Shown here: one piece after another, positions 1 through 7,390 of the stretch
Layout: the number at the start of each line of letters is the position of its first letter
How positions within the stretch are numbered: the stretch's first letter is position 1
DNA from: JBGFRR01 sp041695045
GTDB lineage: Bacteria > Bacteroidota > Ignavibacteria > UBA10030
DNA length: 29,437 bases
Direction of reading: 5' to 3'
NCBI GenBank assembly: GCA_041695045.1
Contig: JBGFRR010000143.1
Coordinates: forward strand, 1-29,437
The notes under the pieces: model-generated
Database searches by the model: none
Told to the model about the DNA's origin: nothing
Seen by the model: the letters and a program-made list of their open reading frames with translations, nothing else
Position numbers and translations under genes: made by a program

Positions 1-120
1 CTCGTTGCTCCCTGCAATGGGGCAACCTTACAGGAAAGCCGTATACGGTCCGCCTCAGGCGGACGTCCGTACGGTTTGATGAGGGGACGGAGGCTCAAGC
101 CGAGTCTCCTCCTACTCTAT
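1..120 (+). mobile_element. Group II intron, 3' end (domain V, domain VI and 3' splice site); 5' part lies outside the window
   Basis: Bases 36-77 fold as a domain V-like hairpin. The outer 8-bp helix AAGCCGTA/TACGGTTT is the conserved catalytic-triad (AGC) helix, followed by unpaired CCG on the 3' side and a distal stem. Bases 78-120 fold as domain VI: arms GAGGGGACGGAGGCTC and GAGTCTCCTCCTACTC pair imperfectly, leaving A114 bulged in CCTACTC. That A lies six bases before position 120, where branch-point adenosines sit, and the element ends with the AY terminus (CTCTAT). The 3' exon would start at 121, only 12 bases before the maf ATG at 133. Any intron-encoded reverse transcriptase would be upstream, out of view. 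The distal stem of domain V is longer than the usual 34-nt form because of a 7-bp palindrome at 48-64. Identification rests on structure and recall of the family, not on a search. Confidence 0.8.
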
Positions 121-132
121 TCTCCATGCATC

Positions 133-714
133 ATGCACACACGGTTGATCCTTGCCTCGTCGTCTCCCCGTCGACGCAAGTTGCTGAAACAGTTGGGATT
201 GAAGTTTTCTCTTCGACCGAGTACAGTTGAGGAGGTTATCGACCCCCGGCGTCCTCCGGCGACAAATGCGCGATTGCTCGCCTTGGCGAAAGCGCGTGAT
301 GTGAGCAACCGCGTTCGGCACGGCATCGTCATTGGCGCTGACACTATTGTCGCGTTAGGGAACACGATGCTTGGCAAGCCGAAGGATCGACGGGATGCTC
401 GAAGGATGCTGAAGCTCCTCAGTGGAAAGGAGCATATCGTCTACACAGGCTTTGCGCTGGTTGACGCAGAAACGGGTCGGCACGTTGCCAAAGTTGAGAA
501 AACGCGGGTGCGATTCCGACAATTGAGCGACGCGGAGATTCGGCGCTACGTTGCCTCAGGGGCGCCGATGGACAAGGCCGGGGCGTACGGCATTCAGGAT
601 GACCACGGGGCAATCTTTATTGACAAAGTGAACGGTTGTTTTTATAATGTAGTCGGTTTTCCGCTTACGCGGTTCTACGTAACACTGCAAGAATTCCTTC
701 GACAACGACGGTAG
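133..714 (+). CDS. maf: Maf-family nucleoside triphosphate pyrophosphatase
   Basis: Maf proteins hydrolyse non-canonical or modified nucleoside triphosphates to monophosphates in the cytoplasm, and overexpression in some bacteria affects septation. The product is 193 residues, the usual family length. Visible signatures are ASSSPRR near the N-terminus, GADTIV, LGKPKD, a central KAGAYGIQD and the C-terminal NGCFYNVVGFPL. The ATG at 133 is chosen because the family begins right before LILASSSPRR; in-frame codons upstream to 76 read through group II intron domains V and VI. No Shine-Dalgarno sequence is visible between the intron end (120) and the ATG, so the native leader is probably on the other side of the intron. 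Three bases separate its stop codon from the next gene, so the two are likely cotranscribed. Confidence 0.93.
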   Translation: MHTRLILASSSPRRRKLLKQLGLKFSLRPSTVEEVIDPRRPPATNARLLALAKARDVSNRVRHGIVIGADTIVALGNTMLGKPKDRRDARRMLKLLSGKEHIVYTGFALVDAETGRHVAKVEKTRVRFRQLSDAEIRRYVASGAPMDKAGAYGIQDDHGAIFIDKVNGCFYNVVGFPLTRFYVTLQEFLRQRR

Positions 715-717
715 ACT

Positions 718-1137
718 ATGGGTCGGCCAATTCGTGTGCTCATTGCGAAAGTAGGACTTGACGGTCATGACCGCGGCGCAAAAGTCGTCGCAGCCGCCTT
801 GCGCGACGCCGGGATGGAAGTGATTTACTCCGGACTCCGCAAGACTCCGGAAATGATCGTTGAAGCCGCACTGCAGGAAGATGTTGATGCTATCGGCTTA
901 AGCTTGCTCAGCGGGGCGCACATGACGCTCTTTCCGCGTGTACTTCAATTGATGAAAGAGAAGGGAATCGGGGATGTGCTGCTGTTCGGCGGAGGGATTA
1001 TCCCGGCAAAAGATATTCAGGAATTGAAGACGATGGGCATCGGCGAAATCTTTACCCCCGGCGCTTCGACTCAGGACATCGTCGACTATGTGTCAACCTG
1101 GGTGCGGGAACACCGGCGTGAAGAACAACCGTTGTGA
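718..1137 (+). CDS. Methylmalonyl-CoA mutase, small cobalamin-binding subunit
   Basis: This 139-residue protein is a stand-alone B12-binding domain. The N-terminal KVGLDGHDRG carries the DxHxxG motif, whose histidine (H17) replaces dimethylbenzimidazole as the lower cobalt ligand. IGLSLLSGAH and LLFGGGIIP are the further nucleotide-tail contacts of the flavodoxin-like fold, and IFTPGAS closes the domain. In split mutases, common in archaea and several bacterial phyla, this subunit pairs with a separate catalytic TIM-barrel subunit. The only candidate partner here is the gene at 18734-20362, which lacks a B12 domain. It directly follows maf (3-base gap). A hairpin at 1164-1188 follows it and may also end this transcript. 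A partner other than the one in this window cannot be excluded, since similar small subunits serve isobutyryl-CoA or hydroxyisobutyryl-CoA mutases. Confidence 0.93.
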   Translation: MGRPIRVLIAKVGLDGHDRGAKVVAAALRDAGMEVIYSGLRKTPEMIVEAALQEDVDAIGLSLLSGAHMTLFPRVLQLMKEKGIGDVLLFGGGIIPAKDIQELKTMGIGEIFTPGASTQDIVDYVSTWVREHRREEQPL

Positions 1138-1163
1138 GCGGATCGACACGTGGGCAAACAAGA

Positions 1164-1188
1164 CCGCCCGAGTCATCGACCCGGGCGG
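1164..1188 (-). terminator. Intrinsic terminator of the cold-shock gene, possibly bidirectional
   Basis: Read on the minus strand, CCGCCCGGGTC and GACTCGGGCGG form an 11-bp stem with one G-U wobble and a 3-base loop, followed by TCTTGTTTG. On the plus strand the wobble becomes an A-C mismatch, but the stem is still strong and is followed by CACCGTTTT, so it may also stop transcripts from maf and the mutase small subunit. It sits in the 71 bases between two convergent genes, as expected for a shared terminator. Confidence 0.75.
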
Positions 1189-1208
1189 CACCGTTTTGAG
1201 AGACGGGG

Positions 1209-1412
1209 TTACACCACTTTCGTAACGTTGACGGCTTGCAGCCCCTTCGAGCCTTGCTCAACATCGAACTCGACGTTCTCGCCTTCCTTCAACGTCTTGT
1301 AACCCTCGCCGGCAATCGACTTATAATGCACAAAGACGTCCTCACCCGTACTGCGCTTGATGAAGCCGTAGCCTTTGGCATTATTAAACCACTTGACTGT
1401 GCCTTTTTCCAT
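1209..1412 (-). CDS. csp: Cold-shock-domain RNA/DNA-binding protein (CspA family)
   Basis: The 67-residue product is a complete single cold-shock domain, an OB-fold that binds single-stranded RNA and DNA and melts RNA secondary structure. RNP1 is seen as KGYGFI (residues 13-18) and RNP2 as VFVHY (26-30); the start MEKGTVKWFNNAKGYGFI is nearly the family consensus. The ATG has AAAAGG 8 bases upstream. A promoter-like pair lies at 1640-1668, which implies an mRNA leader of about 220 bases. Long structured leaders are known to regulate several cspA-type genes by temperature. It converges on the mutase small subunit and is monocistronic by layout. Confidence 0.97.
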   Translation of the reverse strand: MEKGTVKWFNNAKGYGFIKRSTGEDVFVHYKSIAGEGYKTLKEGENVEFDVEQGSKGLQAVNVTKVV

Positions 1413-1639
1413 AAGGCCAACCTTTTGAAAGTGGGACTGTTAACACCGGGTTTTTGTCTCTCAACAACAAAGGTCGCACCAACGTCACCGTTCGCACGAC
1501 CTTCCATTGTTTCGCCTGATACGATCTCCCGCAAAGGCGTACTCACCTCACCCGTTCCACGAACCCCACGTCTTTGTGCAGAGGTACCGCCAAAACAACT
1601 TCTGATGAAACAAAAACGGTGTGGTGGATTACTCCTGCG
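1413..1639 (-). other. Probable long 5' leader of the cold-shock mRNA (non-coding)
   Basis: The 313 bases between polB (ends 1726) and the cold-shock start codon carry no credible gene. If the promoter at 1640-1668 is used, bases from about 1633 down to 1413 are transcribed as an untranslated leader, similar in size to known cspA leaders. No riboswitch class is recognisable. Open frames on both strands have no family resemblance and unlikely composition. Confidence 0.5.
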
Positions 1640-1668
1640 AGTATAGCACTCGTTGGACAAAAAAGCAA
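1640..1668 (-). promoter_or_regulatory. Sigma70-like promoter for the cold-shock gene
   Basis: On the minus strand TTGCTT (1663-1668) and TATACT (1640-1645) are separated by exactly 17 bases, a good match to -35/-10 hexamers. It is the only clear pair in the gap between polB and the cold-shock gene. It was found by eye; no transcript data support it. Confidence 0.55.
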
Positions 1669-1725
1669 GTGGGGAAGTTTGAGAAGAGGTTGCCGACGAG
1701 GAAAGTGAGAGCGAAAGCCTTCAAT

Positions 1726-4098
1726 TCATTGCACTTCTTCTGTATTAAGCCAGATACCGAATTTTCTCTCCTCATCCACCTCCCCGGCGGCCGCACGTTG
1801 ATCCTGACGGAGACGCCGGGTTTGGATTCGAATTCCTTCGGCCGAAAATCCGAACAGGTCGTCTTGCGAAAAGATGCGCTGATAGTCTGCCGGATCGAAG
1901 AAGACCTCAAATTTCGCCGAAGCCTCGTCAAGTCGAGAGAGATAATATGCCGTGTTCTCGTCGGGGAAATTCGGATCCCATTCTTCCGCTAAACGTGAGT
2001 GGTCGATAAGCTTCACGCCCGCATGATTCCCCGTAGTGTAATAGGCAACCGGCTCGCCCGGCCGCACAACGGCATGAGCGCGTTTCACGGCCTCGTATGC
2101 GGCGCTGTGTTTACGCGTTCCCTCCGCGATGCCTCGCTTGTACTCTTCGAATGGCTCGTGAAGAGTCTCAACCCTGGAAAAATCCCGAACGTTCAGGCGA
2201 TGCTGGGTGATGTCGGTTGCGAGTCCAACATAGAGGCGGTGAAGCCCCTCAATGTCCTCCTGAAGGAATCGTTCAATGCACTGTCGAACATACCGGCGGA
2301 GGAAACGTTCCATGGCTCGCGACGTCAGCGAGCTGCCTTTGATGATCATACGGTTGCTTTCATCTAACAGGGCATAATTCTTTTTCTTGTAGCTCATCAT
2401 TTTCTTATACCGTCCGGAGTACGCCAGCGAGATGCCGGTGGGAAGCGAGCTGGAGAGTCGTTCCACGAACGCGATCTCTTCCTGTTTACCTTTCACGTTG
2501 TCCGGCGGAACAAAGTAGAGCCCATCGGTATCGACTTCGATGACCTCGCCGTTATACAGCTCCGTCTGACGAATGATGTGTCGTAAAAGTTCCTGACCGG
2601 TTGTCGTGACGATATCCGCTTGCGCCGCGTCGCCGAACAGCGCTTTCGAGTAGCCGAGATAGCCGTAGAACGAGTTGATCAGAATCTTGTAGCTCGATTG
2701 AAGAGCGTGGTATTTGTTTCTCGTCGTCGGGTTCTTGCTGCGCTGCATCTTGCGCTTCGCATCGATCCTCAGCTTCATCAACTCTTCCACGAGAGTAGGA
2801 AAAATTCCCAACTCGTCGCCAGCCGGTTTCATGCCTTTGCTGACGATGATGGAGGGATACAGCGATTCCACGTCGGCGTGAACGACATTCTCCAATAAAC
2901 CGGTAACGAAGATGTCGGAATAGCCGCCGGAGGTTTGCGTGCCGGGAAGGGCTTTCGGGATCGAGTAACGACGACGCAGGTACTCTCGCACTAGCAGTGA
3001 TTCAATCTTTGCCGCCGACCCTCCGCGCGCAATGGCTGAAAAGGGGATGGGACATATCTGTGCGAGATAGAAATAGCTTGGAAGGAGATGTTCAGAGAGG
3101 AGTCGCGTCTCGTGAACATCACCCCGCGCGTACCGGACAAGTGTCTCCGGCTCATGGTCCCAGTACCATGAGATGCGATGGCCGGGAATGTGCACACGCT
3201 CGTCAGTGCTAAACCCGAAGTGCTGAGCGAGGTACTTCAGTCCGTAGCTTTCCAATGCATGTAAAGAGGTGTCATACGCATAGGCTAACAGGAGCGTGTC
3301 AATGAATGACCGTCCGCTCACCTCGGCGATGATGTTCTCGGCGTCCTGATCCATCATTGAGCCGCGCAGACCGATGAGGCGCGGCGATGAGTAATCTCTT
3401 CCGATAGAAAAATCCACGCCGTGAAGCTCACATCGACGCAACAGGTACGGAAGGTCGAATGCGAGAATATTATGGCCTTCGATGACATCGGGGTCGCGCT
3501 CCTGAATGAGCATCACCAGCTGCTCAAGCATCGCCCGCTCGGATAACTCCCGACCGTCCACCACATGCTCCCATCCGCGATTATCGGAGAGTGCGATGAT
3601 GATAATGCGATCTTCCGTGCGGCTTGGATTGCTGAACGTGTGGTCTTTCGAGTAGGTCTCGATGTCGAGCTGGAGACGATGGAGGTCGTCGAAGACCATG
3701 CCTTTGAAATGCGTGCAGCCAGACTGTATGAGGTACTGTGTGACGGGATCGGGCTTCAGGAGGAGGGCATCGACATTTGCGTACGTTTCGGCACGACGTG
3801 CAGCGGTCTTGTTGTACTGGCGCAAGACATGACGGACTGCTTCCCACATATCCGACCAACGCGGAAACGCGGCGAGGTAACGGAAGAAGCCGGTGCCGTC
3901 TAACTTCTTCAGCCAGAACTGACGGGAGAGATTGGCGAGGAGAGCGTCATCGGACAAAAAGAAGAACGGGAAGAATTCCGCATCGTGATGCGTTACCTTC
4001 CCGTTCTCGCGTCGATAGATTCTGACCGAAGAGTCGCTGACATGCTGGACTCCCACGATCTGCCCTAATTCGTTGTGGCCATAGAGCAGGGCATTCAT
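1726..4098 (-). CDS. polB: Family-B DNA polymerase with 3'-5' proofreading exonuclease
   Basis: This 790-residue protein has every family-B signature in order. The exonuclease motifs are Exo I D145-I-E147 (LQLDIETYS), Exo II N210-x3-F-D215 (GHNILAFDLPYL) and Exo III Y323-x3-D327 (YARGDVHET). The polymerase motifs are A (D409VESLYPSII), B (K471ILINSFYG) and C (VDTDG, D523 and D525), plus a lysine-rich KKKNYALL segment after the palm. All catalytic carboxylates are present, so both activities should work. It is about the size of E. coli Pol II, which is used in lesion bypass and repair, and many bacteria lack a B-family enzyme. It lies 6 bases behind the slipin gene and is probably the last gene of the nfeD-slipin-polB transcript. 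Its start follows that stop closely and has only a weak ribosome site, suggesting coupling. Whether it descends from polB of the Pol II type or an archaeal-like branch needs a tree. Confidence 0.95.
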   Translation of the reverse strand: MNALLYGHNELGQIVGVQHVSDSSVRIYRRENGKVTHHDAEFFPFFFLSDDALLANLSRQFWLKKLDGTGFFRYLAAFPRWSDMWEAVRHVLRQYNKTAARRAETYANVDALLLKPDPVTQYLIQSGCTHFKGMVFDDLHRLQLDIETYSKDHTFSNPSRTEDRIIIIALSDNRGWEHVVDGRELSERAMLEQLVMLIQERDPDVIEGHNILAFDLPYLLRRCELHGVDFSIGRDYSSPRLIGLRGSMMDQDAENIIAEVSGRSFIDTLLLAYAYDTSLHALESYGLKYLAQHFGFSTDERVHIPGHRISWYWDHEPETLVRYARGDVHETRLLSEHLLPSYFYLAQICPIPFSAIARGGSAAKIESLLVREYLRRRYSIPKALPGTQTSGGYSDIFVTGLLENVVHADVESLYPSIIVSKGMKPAGDELGIFPTLVEELMKLRIDAKRKMQRSKNPTTRNKYHALQSSYKILINSFYGYLGYSKALFGDAAQADIVTTTGQELLRHIIRQTELYNGEVIEVDTDGLYFVPPDNVKGKQEEIAFVERLSSSLPTGISLAYSGRYKKMMSYKKKNYALLDESNRMIIKGSSLTSRAMERFLRRYVRQCIERFLQEDIEGLHRLYVGLATDITQHRLNVRDFSRVETLHEPFEEYKRGIAEGTRKHSAAYEAVKRAHAVVRPGEPVAYYTTGNHAGVKLIDHSRLAEEWDPNFPDENTAYYLSRLDEASAKFEVFFDPADYQRIFSQDDLFGFSAEGIRIQTRRLRQDQRAAAGEVDEERKFGIWLNTEEVQ

Positions 4099-4104
4099 TC
4101 GAGA

Positions 4105-4869
4105 CTATTTTTTCTTACCCGCATGATCGAGGAATGGCGTTAACAGGTCGATCGGAATGGGGAAGATGGTTGTGGAGTTGTTCTCCGTTGCGATCTCACG
4201 CAGCGTTTGGAGATAGCGTAACGTGAGGGCGCTGGGTTGCTCGGAGAGAATGCTCGCCGCTTCTGAAAGTTTTTGCGCGGCCTGGAATTCACCCTCTGCT
4301 GCAATGACTTTCGAGCGGCGCTCGCGTTCGGCCTCTGCCTGCTTTGCCATCGCCCGCTGCATCTCCTGCGGAAGGTCGATATGCTTGACTTCCACGTTCG
4401 ACACTTTTATGCCCCACGGCTCCGTCTGATGGTCGATGATCTTTTGGAGATGTGCGTTGATCTTTTCCCGCTCCGCTAACAGGTCGTCCAGCTCGGATTG
4501 ACCGATGATACTGCGGAGTGTTGTTTGCGAGAGCTGCGATGTCGCGAAGAGGTAGTTCTCGACTTCCAGAACGGCCTTATCCGGCTGAACGACACGGAAG
4601 TACACAACGGCATTCACTTTCAAGGAAACGTTATCACGCGTAATGATATCCTGCGACGGCACATCCATCACCACCGTGCGGAGACTCACTTTCTCCATTC
4701 GATCAATCAGCGGGATGAGGATGATGAGCCCGGGTCCCTTAACGCCTATAAAACGTCCGAGCCGGAAAATGACACCGCGTTCATACTCCCTCAAAATGCG
4801 GATGGCATTAGCAAGGATGATAAAGCCGAAAAACACGGCCATGATAAGCAGAGCAGTCATCGGATCCAT
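4105..4869 (-). CDS. Slipin (stomatin/prohibitin-like SPFH membrane protein)
   Basis: The 254-residue protein has an N-terminal hydrophobic hairpin (residues about 6-24) followed by REYERGVIFRLGRFIGVKGPGLIILIPLID, the hallmark start of the stomatin/slipin SPFH domain. Next come VVMDVPSQDIITRDNV, LRSIIGQSELDDLL and the alpha-helical EMQRAMAKQAEAERERRSKVI region that drives oligomerisation. Slipins form large membrane rings that scaffold microdomains and bind the membrane protease NfeD. That partner is encoded just upstream with a 20-base gap. AAGGAG 5 bases before the ATG fixes the start. Confidence 0.95.
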   Translation of the reverse strand: MDPMTALLIMAVFFGFIILANAIRILREYERGVIFRLGRFIGVKGPGLIILIPLIDRMEKVSLRTVVMDVPSQDIITRDNVSLKVNAVVYFRVVQPDKAVLEVENYLFATSQLSQTTLRSIIGQSELDDLLAEREKINAHLQKIIDHQTEPWGIKVSNVEVKHIDLPQEMQRAMAKQAEAERERRSKVIAAEGEFQAAQKLSEAASILSEQPSALTLRYLQTLREIATENNSTTIFPIPIDLLTPFLDHAGKKK

Positions 4870-4889
4870 GGGAACTCCTTCTTGTCTGG

Positions 4890-6176
4890 TTACGTGGTAG
4901 GTTCAACGTGAAGGGTCAGTCCCTCCACGGCAACGACGCGCACACTTTTCCCTTTCGGGATTTTCCCCTTCGTGGATGTCGAATTCCAAATTTCGCCATG
5001 CACTCGCACCTGGCCGGTCGGATTCAAGACGGTCAGTGTTTCGCCGACCATCCCGACCATGCCCTCGGTGCCGGTCGTCGGCTTGCGGCGCTGTGCTTTG
5101 ATCGCAAACCCAATGATGAAGAGGAAGAACACCGCCGTCAACGCGACGGTGGAGATGATGAGACTCCAGGAAATTTCGATGAACTCCAAGGCAGACTCCG
5201 AGCGAATGAGCATCACTGAACCGAGGAGCAGCGAGATAACACCCCCGACGGACAGGAGACCATGGCTGACAATCTTAATTTCGGCGATGAAGAGGATGAT
5301 TGCAAATATGATGAGCGCAAGCCCCGCATAATCGACCGGCAGTGTATGCAAGGAATAGAATGCGAGAATAAGGCTGATGACGCCCACGACGCCGGGAAGA
5401 ATCGTGCCGGGGTTATACAGCTCAAACAGCAAGCCGTACATTCCCAACATGAGCAAAATGTAGGCAATATTGGGGTCGCTCAGGATGTCGAGCAAGCGCT
5501 CCGACCAGCCCATCTCGATGTATTCGATAGATGCGCCCGCCGTCTCCAACTTCACTTCGCCGGTTGGAATCTCGACAGCTCGTCCGTGAATTTTTTCCAG
5601 CAGATTGTTGATGTCCTTGGCAACAAGGTCGATGACGTTCTTTTCCAATGCTTCGGTTTCCGTGATCGAGAGGCTCTTGCGCACGGCATCCTCCGCCCAC
5701 TGGAGGTTTTTCTTTCGCTTCTCTGCGATGGTGCGAATGAAGGCGGCGGCGTCGTTTGTGGCCTTCTCTATCATGATGCTGTCTTGCTGGCCCTCCATCG
5801 AAACAGGATGCGCGGCGCCGATGTTCGTTCCGGGCGCCATCGCTGCGATATGAGCAGCAAGGGTAATGAACACGCCTGCAGAGCCGGCATGAGAGCCGCC
5901 CGGAGCAACAAAGACCACAACAGGAACAGGCGATTCGAGAATGTCGCTCACAATCACGCGAGTCGACTTCAGCAATCCGCCCGGTGTGTTAAGATAGATG
6001 ACGAGGCATTGTGCCGCTTCGTTCTTCGCTCGCTGGATACCAGAACGGATGAACGCCGACACGGCAGGGTTGATGGCCCCGTCAATCTTGATAGCGATGA
6101 CGCGCGGAGTGGGACTTTGCGCAGGCAAAGCTGTTACAGCTACGAGAAACAGAGGAAATAGGAGCCTACGCATCAT
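4890..6176 (-). CDS. nfeD: NfeD family membrane-bound serine protease (ClpP-class)
   Basis: The 428-residue protein starts with a signal peptide (MMRRLLFPLFLVAVTALPAQ). A ClpP/crotonase-fold protease domain follows: NTPGG, then GGSHAGSAGVFI with nucleophile S99, and K138 in IEKATNDAA as the general base of a Ser-Lys dyad. After a linker there are four to five transmembrane helices (about residues 235-360), then the cytosolic OB-fold NfeD C-terminal domain (GMVGETLTVLNPTGQVRV). In archaea this long form cleaves the C-terminus of stomatin, and the slipin lies directly downstream. The start is at 6176 (an adjacent ATG is at 6173). The open frame runs on to 6263, but that stretch is the antisense of nothing: it is the 3' end of tRNA-Ser(GGA) read in frame. 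Confidence 0.95.
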   Translation of the reverse strand: MMRRLLFPLFLVAVTALPAQSPTPRVIAIKIDGAINPAVSAFIRSGIQRAKNEAAQCLVIYLNTPGGLLKSTRVIVSDILESPVPVVVFVAPGGSHAGSAGVFITLAAHIAAMAPGTNIGAAHPVSMEGQQDSIMIEKATNDAAAFIRTIAEKRKKNLQWAEDAVRKSLSITETEALEKNVIDLVAKDINNLLEKIHGRAVEIPTGEVKLETAGASIEYIEMGWSERLLDILSDPNIAYILLMLGMYGLLFELYNPGTILPGVVGVISLILAFYSLHTLPVDYAGLALIIFAIILFIAEIKIVSHGLLSVGGVISLLLGSVMLIRSESALEFIEISWSLIISTVALTAVFFLFIIGFAIKAQRRKPTTGTEGMVGMVGETLTVLNPTGQVRVHGEIWNSTSTKGKIPKGKSVRVVAVEGLTLHVEPTT

Positions 6177-6218
6177 AGGGCACCGTTGGTTGGGGATGAG
6201 GCGTTGCGAAGGAAGACC

Positions 6219-6306
<88 letters not shown>

Positions 6307-6705
6307 GGGTTCTACGTCTTTTTATATTGTGGAAATTCTCGATCCAACCACTGTCGTCCAACGCCACTTTGTAGAAACCTTTCTCTCTGCTGTGCCATCC
6401 GCTTTAGGCGTCCGCCAGAGGCGGGCTGCTCTTCTCCATGATGACCTCATGGCAACGTTGGAGGGACATTAAACACATAATAGCGAAACAATCACCGAAA
6501 ATCAATTTCGATGATAGAATTTGCAGAAAATGTCCTGCGGTTGTACAGATTCAAAGTGGGGATGATGAAAAGTGTTCGGGAGAAGGGTAACGAAGAAATT
6601 TCTACTTAGTTATGATGTTACGCAAAGAGGCTTTTTCTTCTATTCGGGATTATATCTGGTTATTACTCTCGTTCCGACGGTTCACGTTTTGTGTTCGCCT
6701 CTTGA
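6307..6705. other. Non-coding spacer between the two tRNA-Ser genes
   Basis: I see no gene here. Frames that cross it run into the tRNAs and show the usual tRNA read-through signature (GFEPT/GFESHP). It contains a small palindrome CCGCC-AGA-GGCGG (about 6412-6424), an AT-rich stretch around 6470-6530 and a possible tRNA promoter at 6321-6347. Confidence 0.6.
6321..6347 (-). promoter_or_regulatory. Possible promoter of tRNA-Ser(GGA)
   Basis: The minus strand reads TTGGAT (6342-6347), a 15-base spacer and TATAAA (6321-6326), ending about 14 bases before the tRNA 5' end. The spacer is shorter than optimal, so this is a weak call. Position is the main support. Confidence 0.35.
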
Positions 6706-6752
6706 ATCCCGCTTGCTTTTGAGCGGGATGTCCCGCCGTTATGTGGCGGGAC
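6706..6752. repeat. Two back-to-back hairpins downstream of tRNA-Ser(CGA)
   Basis: ATCCCGCT (6706-6713) pairs with AGCGGGAT (6722-6729). GTCCCGCC (6730-6737) pairs with GGCGGGAC (6745-6752). The two 8-bp perfect stems abut with no spacer and share a CCCGC core. They lie 6 bases past the encoded CCA of the tRNA on the minus strand. There is no T-run, so this is not a standard intrinsic terminator; it may be a REP/BIME-like pair or a tRNA 3'-trailer structure. Confidence 0.6.
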
Positions 6753-6758
6753 GTAGTC

Positions 6759-6849
6759 TGGCGGAAGGGGTGGGATTCGAACCCACGATCCACCGAAGGC
6801 GGATTCCGGTTTTCGAGACCGGCCGATTCAACCACTCTCGCACCCTTCC
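6759..6849 (-). tRNA. tRNA-Ser(CGA), CCA encoded
   Basis: The minus strand folds as a class II tRNA. The acceptor is GGAAGGG/CCCTTCC, the anticodon arm is CCGGT-CTCGAAA-ACCGG with anticodon CGA (decodes UCG), the long variable arm ATCCGCC-TTC-GGTGGAT is self-paired, and the T arm is GTGGG-TTCGAAT-CCCAC. Discriminator G is at 6762 and CCA is encoded at 6759-6761, unlike the neighbouring tRNA-Ser(GGA). Confidence 0.95.
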
Positions 6850-6940
6850 GGTTGTGCCCTCGCGGCTGTTGCTTTGAAAAGCTGCTTGTCCTAAACTGCG
6901 GCGAGCAATATAATTAAAAGAGGCTGAAGTTCCAAAGGAC

Positions 6941-6973
6941 GAAAAACAAACGGGCGGGTACCACCCCGCCCGT
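6941..6973 (-). terminator. Intrinsic terminator of the small secreted protein gene
   Basis: On the minus strand ACGGGCGGG (6965-6973) and CCCGCCCGT (6950-6958) form a 9-bp GC stem with a 6-base loop, followed by TTGTTTTTC. It begins 31 bases past the stop codon of the gene at 7004-7390. Confidence 0.85.
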
Positions 6974-7003
6974 CTCACTGCGCTGTGTCGCCCAACGTCG
7001 TTG

Positions 7004-7390
7004 CTACTTCACACGTTCAACAGTGTCGATCAACAGCATTTTCGCTCCGCCGCGTTCGGCAAGCTTGCCTTTCACGCTGACAATCTCACCGACAAACGGA
7101 ATCAGTAATTCATTCGCACTGCCCATTCCCTTCAACCTGCCGGTGAAGTACACAGCATTTGTCTTTTCTTCCAGTATGGCAAGCGGCACGCCGGCTTTCG
7201 CACACTTGAGCGCGCACTCTTTGTGCTGCTCTCCTCGTCCATCGCCCATACTGCCGGACATGTAGCATTTCGTGTCGATCACCTCGCCCCGTACCACCAC
7301 ATCGACGAGTTTCTTTTTGCCGTCCTGTGCAACAGCAGATGCGAGCGGCGCGAACAGTATACCTATGATAAACAGCCGAATTAATGTCAT
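7004..7390 (-). CDS. Small secreted protein with a C-x(n)-H-x2-C-x3-C pattern, function unknown
   Basis: The 128-residue product has a clear signal peptide (LIRLFIIGILFAPLASAVAQ, cleavage about residue 22), so it should act outside the cytoplasm. The mature part starts with a basic KKK segment, then GEVIDTKCYMSGSMGDG, then EQHKECALKCAKAGVPLAIL. Three cysteines and a histidine cluster within about 25 residues, which would suit disulfides or a metal/heme site. The C-terminal half (GRLKGMGSANELLIPFVGEIVSVKGKLAERGG) reads like an OB-fold-type beta barrel. I recall similar short secreted proteins annotated as hypothetical in several environmental phyla but no assigned function. It has its own terminator (6941-6973) and is probably monocistronic; the upstream gene ends 90 bases away. 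Confidence 0.85.
   Translation of the reverse strand: MTLIRLFIIGILFAPLASAVAQDGKKKLVDVVVRGEVIDTKCYMSGSMGDGRGEQHKECALKCAKAGVPLAILEEKTNAVYFTGRLKGMGSANELLIPFVGEIVSVKGKLAERGGAKMLLIDTVERVK

Noticed and set aside
3565..3903. Long antisense frames within polB, nfeD, mutase and mannosidase genes
   Set aside because: They are shadows of well-supported genes with no family resemblance or ribosome sites.
6572..6877. 101-codon open frame on the plus strand, and similar frames across both tRNAs
   Set aside because: They cross tRNA-Ser(CGA) antisense and carry the GFEPT artefact; no family resemblance and no ribosome site.
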